53,371 bases of DNA, taken from IMG/VR virus record IMGVR_UViG_3300020473_000702, positions 1-53,371 of that record, one strand, 5' to 3'. Below are positions 51,705-53,371 of the stretch, in pieces (position 1 is the stretch's first letter; each line of letters opens with the position of its first letter). The position numbers and the translations under genes were made by a program. The notes beneath the pieces were generated by a model. That model was not told the origin of the DNA and did no database searches. It was given only the letters and a program-made list of their open reading frames with translations. The stretch is from a virus.

Positions 51705-52003
51705 GTCATCCTAATGGTTACACCAAAGAGATGATCAAAGAGATCCTTGGTACTTCATGGCCTACTATGGGTGATAGCGAAACTGGTAATGAAATGAGAA
51801 AGAGAAAGGGTAGAGAGATGAGAGAAGGTAAGAGACCTTACCCTACATACCCATCAAAGGAGTCTAGGATAGCAGATAAGTCAGGCAAGTTTGATGAGAA
51901 TGGACAATACATATACCCAGAGGGATCTGGATTTAATTATACACAGTGGTTGTTAGATCATCCAGATTCAGCCGAAGCAGCATCCAGTACAAAAGTATCA
52001 TAA
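51701..52003 (+). CDS. Unknown small protein (100 aa)
   Basis: A hydrophilic protein, MSHPNGYTKEMIKEILGTSW, with a basic middle EMRKRKGREMREGKRPYPTY and an aromatic C-terminal part. It has no membrane span. Overlaps the gene before by ATGA. It ends 9 bases before the next gene. Confidence 0.7.
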   Translation: MSHPNGYTKEMIKEILGTSWPTMGDSETGNEMRKRKGREMREGKRPYPTYPSKESRIADKSGKFDENGQYIYPEGSGFNYTQWLLDHPDSAEAASSTKVS

Positions 52004-52012
52004 GAGGATCCT

Positions 52013-52318
52013 ATGCCTGAATCAGACGCAGAATATTATAAGAAGCAAGCAGATCAAGACGCAAAGCTTGAGAAACTTATTACAAAAGAAGAGCATCTAA
52101 ATGAACAGGTCGATGACCTTGATGATAGGATGCGTAGCTTAGAGAAGCAAGTGTGGGGTGCTGGTGCAGTCCTTGCTGTTATCTTTGGTGGTATTGGTAT
52201 CATCAGTCAGATGGAAGGTGTTAACATGTTCCCAGTAGGAGAGCATGAACATGAGATTGATCGCAAGCATCTCGTAGAGTCTGAGGTGTACAATAAGATG
52301 TTTAATCAAACTAAATGA
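52013..52318 (+). CDS. Coiled-coil membrane protein, paralogue of the 15.7 kb gene (101 aa)
   Basis: A helical charged N-terminus ending DDLDDRMRSLEKQVWGAGAV, then one transmembrane helix VLAVIFGGIGIISQM, and a His/Glu-rich tail with EHEHEIDRKH. The DDR(L/M)RxxEK(K/Q)xW boundary matches the gene at 15661-16032, so it is a second copy of that layout. The tail could bind metal ions. A lysis or envelope-contact role is inferred. Confidence 0.75.
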   Translation: MPESDAEYYKKQADQDAKLEKLITKEEHLNEQVDDLDDRMRSLEKQVWGAGAVLAVIFGGIGIISQMEGVNMFPVGEHEHEIDRKHLVESEVYNKMFNQTK

Positions 52319-53193
52319 GCATTAGAATCCCATTGATAGGGATTGGAAATCAAACTATCCCTAGAGTTACCGTTAATGGTACAGGAATACCTCTTGTGCA
52401 GCCTATTAATTCTGGTGTTAGATCTATTAATACTATTCAGATAGCAGATAACCGTGTCTGGATGCAAGACCCACCTCAAGCAATACCAATAGCGGTTCCA
52501 GTAACAGTTAATGCTGGTACACCTATCGTTAATATGCCTGGTTGTGTAACAGTACACAAAGAGAATGCTAAGAGAGATCCATCTAGAAATAAGAATCTAG
52601 TTAATGATGATCCTAAAGGACAGACCACCTTGTGTGATGCTGGTATGCCTTCATACTTACCAGCAGAATATGATTATAGAGAATTAAGTTGGCAGACAGT
52701 CTATCAGGATCAAGAAGAGGTTGATGAAGGTGTTGAGGCACAAGAACAAGAACCTATAGATGCACCTGCACCACCTCCACCACCCCCTGCAGGTGGTGAG
52801 ACTGCTGAAGAGGTAGAATGTCCTCCATTAAATGCAAGACGCATTGGAGACCTGAATCAAGCAGGTACAGAGAAGATCAAAGAATATAAACTGACAGTTG
52901 ATGGTAAGAGATGTGAAACCATATGGGAACCTGTTCCAGTAATAGAGCAATATCTACCATCTGTTGCTACTGTTAGTACTACTGCGACAATTGCTACTGT
53001 GGCGACAGCGAGTGCCCTATTTGCCAAACCCCTAGCAGATCTGCTCCTGAAGGTTGTGAAACCTGTCGTGAAGAAAGCGATTGCGAAAGTTCAGAAGATG
53101 CTTGGGAAGAATCCACGCCGTCCGACCCTTCAGGAGATACGGACTGATCAGTATCGAGAGAAGAAGGGTTTACTTCCGATGAAGAAGAAGTAG
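52315..53193 (+). CDS. Proline-rich structural-like protein (292 aa)
   Basis: The N-terminus is strand-rich and turn-rich (MSIRIPLIGIGNQTIPRVTV), with repeated PI-type segments, then an acidic linker and a PAPPPPPPAGG run near residue 150. The C-terminal third has a hydrophobic/alanine span (VSTTATIATVATASALFA) and a basic end GLLPMKKK. The last 200 bases run opposite to the minus-strand gene and have a higher GC codon mix than the rest. The structural role is inferred from place and composition. Confidence 0.75.
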   Translation: MSIRIPLIGIGNQTIPRVTVNGTGIPLVQPINSGVRSINTIQIADNRVWMQDPPQAIPIAVPVTVNAGTPIVNMPGCVTVHKENAKRDPSRNKNLVNDDPKGQTTLCDAGMPSYLPAEYDYRELSWQTVYQDQEEVDEGVEAQEQEPIDAPAPPPPPPAGGETAEEVECPPLNARRIGDLNQAGTEKIKEYKLTVDGKRCETIWEPVPVIEQYLPSVATVSTTATIATVATASALFAKPLADLLLKVVKPVVKKAIAKVQKMLGKNPRRPTLQEIRTDQYREKKGLLPMKKK

Positions 53194-53371
53194 AAGGGTC
53201 ATTGAATGTAGGTTGTGGGAAGTCATGGGTGTGAGGTTTGATAGTACCACCTGGATTTGTTACCACAACGTCAGCACATACAGATGCATAAGGTGACTTA
53301 GGATGGAACATGATGCCCTGCTTCAGGAGCTCACCACAATTTTTTAGTCTTGCGATCTCAAAATCTAACCG
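52994..53371 (-). CDS. Partial minus-strand gene, 3' part (125 aa)
   Basis: A reverse-strand frame enters from the right edge and stays open for 125 codons to a stop at 52994-52996. The visible start runs RLDFEIARLKNCGELLKQGI, then HPKSPYASVCADVVVTNPGG and TIKPHTHDFPQPTFND, which look coding. The rest is a Ser/Gln-rich, low-complexity tail (SSSSEVNPSSLDTDQSVSPE). It lies opposite the last 200 bases of the preceding gene. The 5' end lies outside the window. The low-complexity tail may not be functional in itself. Confidence 0.6.
   Translation of the reverse strand, partial: RLDFEIARLKNCGELLKQGIMFHPKSPYASVCADVVVTNPGGTIKPHTHDFPQPTFNDPSTSSSSEVNPSSLDTDQSVSPEGSDGVDSSQASSELSQSLSSRQVSQPSGADLLGVWQIGHSLSPQ

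Overview
This window is part of the genome of a T4-like marine cyanophage (a myovirus of Prochlorococcus or Synechococcus). It carries T4-type replication genes (gp43, gp62, regA, uvsX, gp41, gp61), phage-type nrdA/nrdB, hsp20, mazG and purN. It also has the cyanophage metabolic genes talC and a pebS-type bilin reductase, plus TATAAATA-like late promoter boxes. The DNA is AT-rich by eye. Genes are packed tightly, often with ATGA stop/start overlaps, and all run on the + strand except one partial gene at the right edge.

Layout. 1-8.8 kb: replication and nucleotide block: 3' end of an unknown gene, purN, clamp loader gp62, regA, hsp20, three small LSM-like paralogues behind a near-consensus sigma70 promoter, DNA polymerase gp43, a 59-codon gene, uvsX, gp41 helicase, a small gene and mazG, closed by a strong terminator whose loop holds a late promoter. 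8.8-13.15 kb: late cassette with a possible PD-(D/E)XK-like protein, a ligase-like nucleotidyltransferase, a HIGH-motif adenylyltransferase, a small unknown protein, and a charged protein whose gene ends at a canonical -1 frameshift signal. 13.2-16.0 kb: lipase-like hydrolase, Ig-domain structural protein, unknown late genes and a coiled-coil membrane protein. 16.0-21.7 kb: a second sigma70 promoter, primase gp61, nrdA, nrdB, a small gene and a DNA methyltransferase. 21.7-25.0 kb: GIY-YIG-like nuclease, 2-oxoglutarate oxygenase, transaldolase, glutaredoxin, bilin reductase and small genes. 25.0-26.4 kb: a sigma70 promoter firing into a 115-nt three-way-junction RNA that encloses a start codon, two small membrane-protein genes, and an isolated sigma70-driven gene with its own terminator.

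26.4-50.6 kb is a 24-kb adhesin/tail-fibre locus with six proteins of about 800-1850 residues that share repeats and end domains. The last is a subtilisin-like protease with an apparently intact catalytic triad. 50.6-53.4 kb holds small membrane or coiled-coil proteins (candidate lysis or envelope functions), a proline-rich structural-like protein, and a convergent minus-strand gene that overlaps it by 200 bases.

How the genes fit together. The replisome, purN, nrdAB, glutaredoxin and mazG supply and regulate nucleotides for phage DNA synthesis. TalC would divert host carbon to the pentose phosphate pathway, feeding ribose and NADPH into this. The bilin reductase acts on host tetrapyrrole metabolism. 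Late promoters, several overlapping the stop codon of the gene before, appear to drive the structural genes. The best candidates for undescribed biology are the 8.8-13.15 kb cassette with its frameshift signal and the structured RNA at 25.05-25.17 kb.
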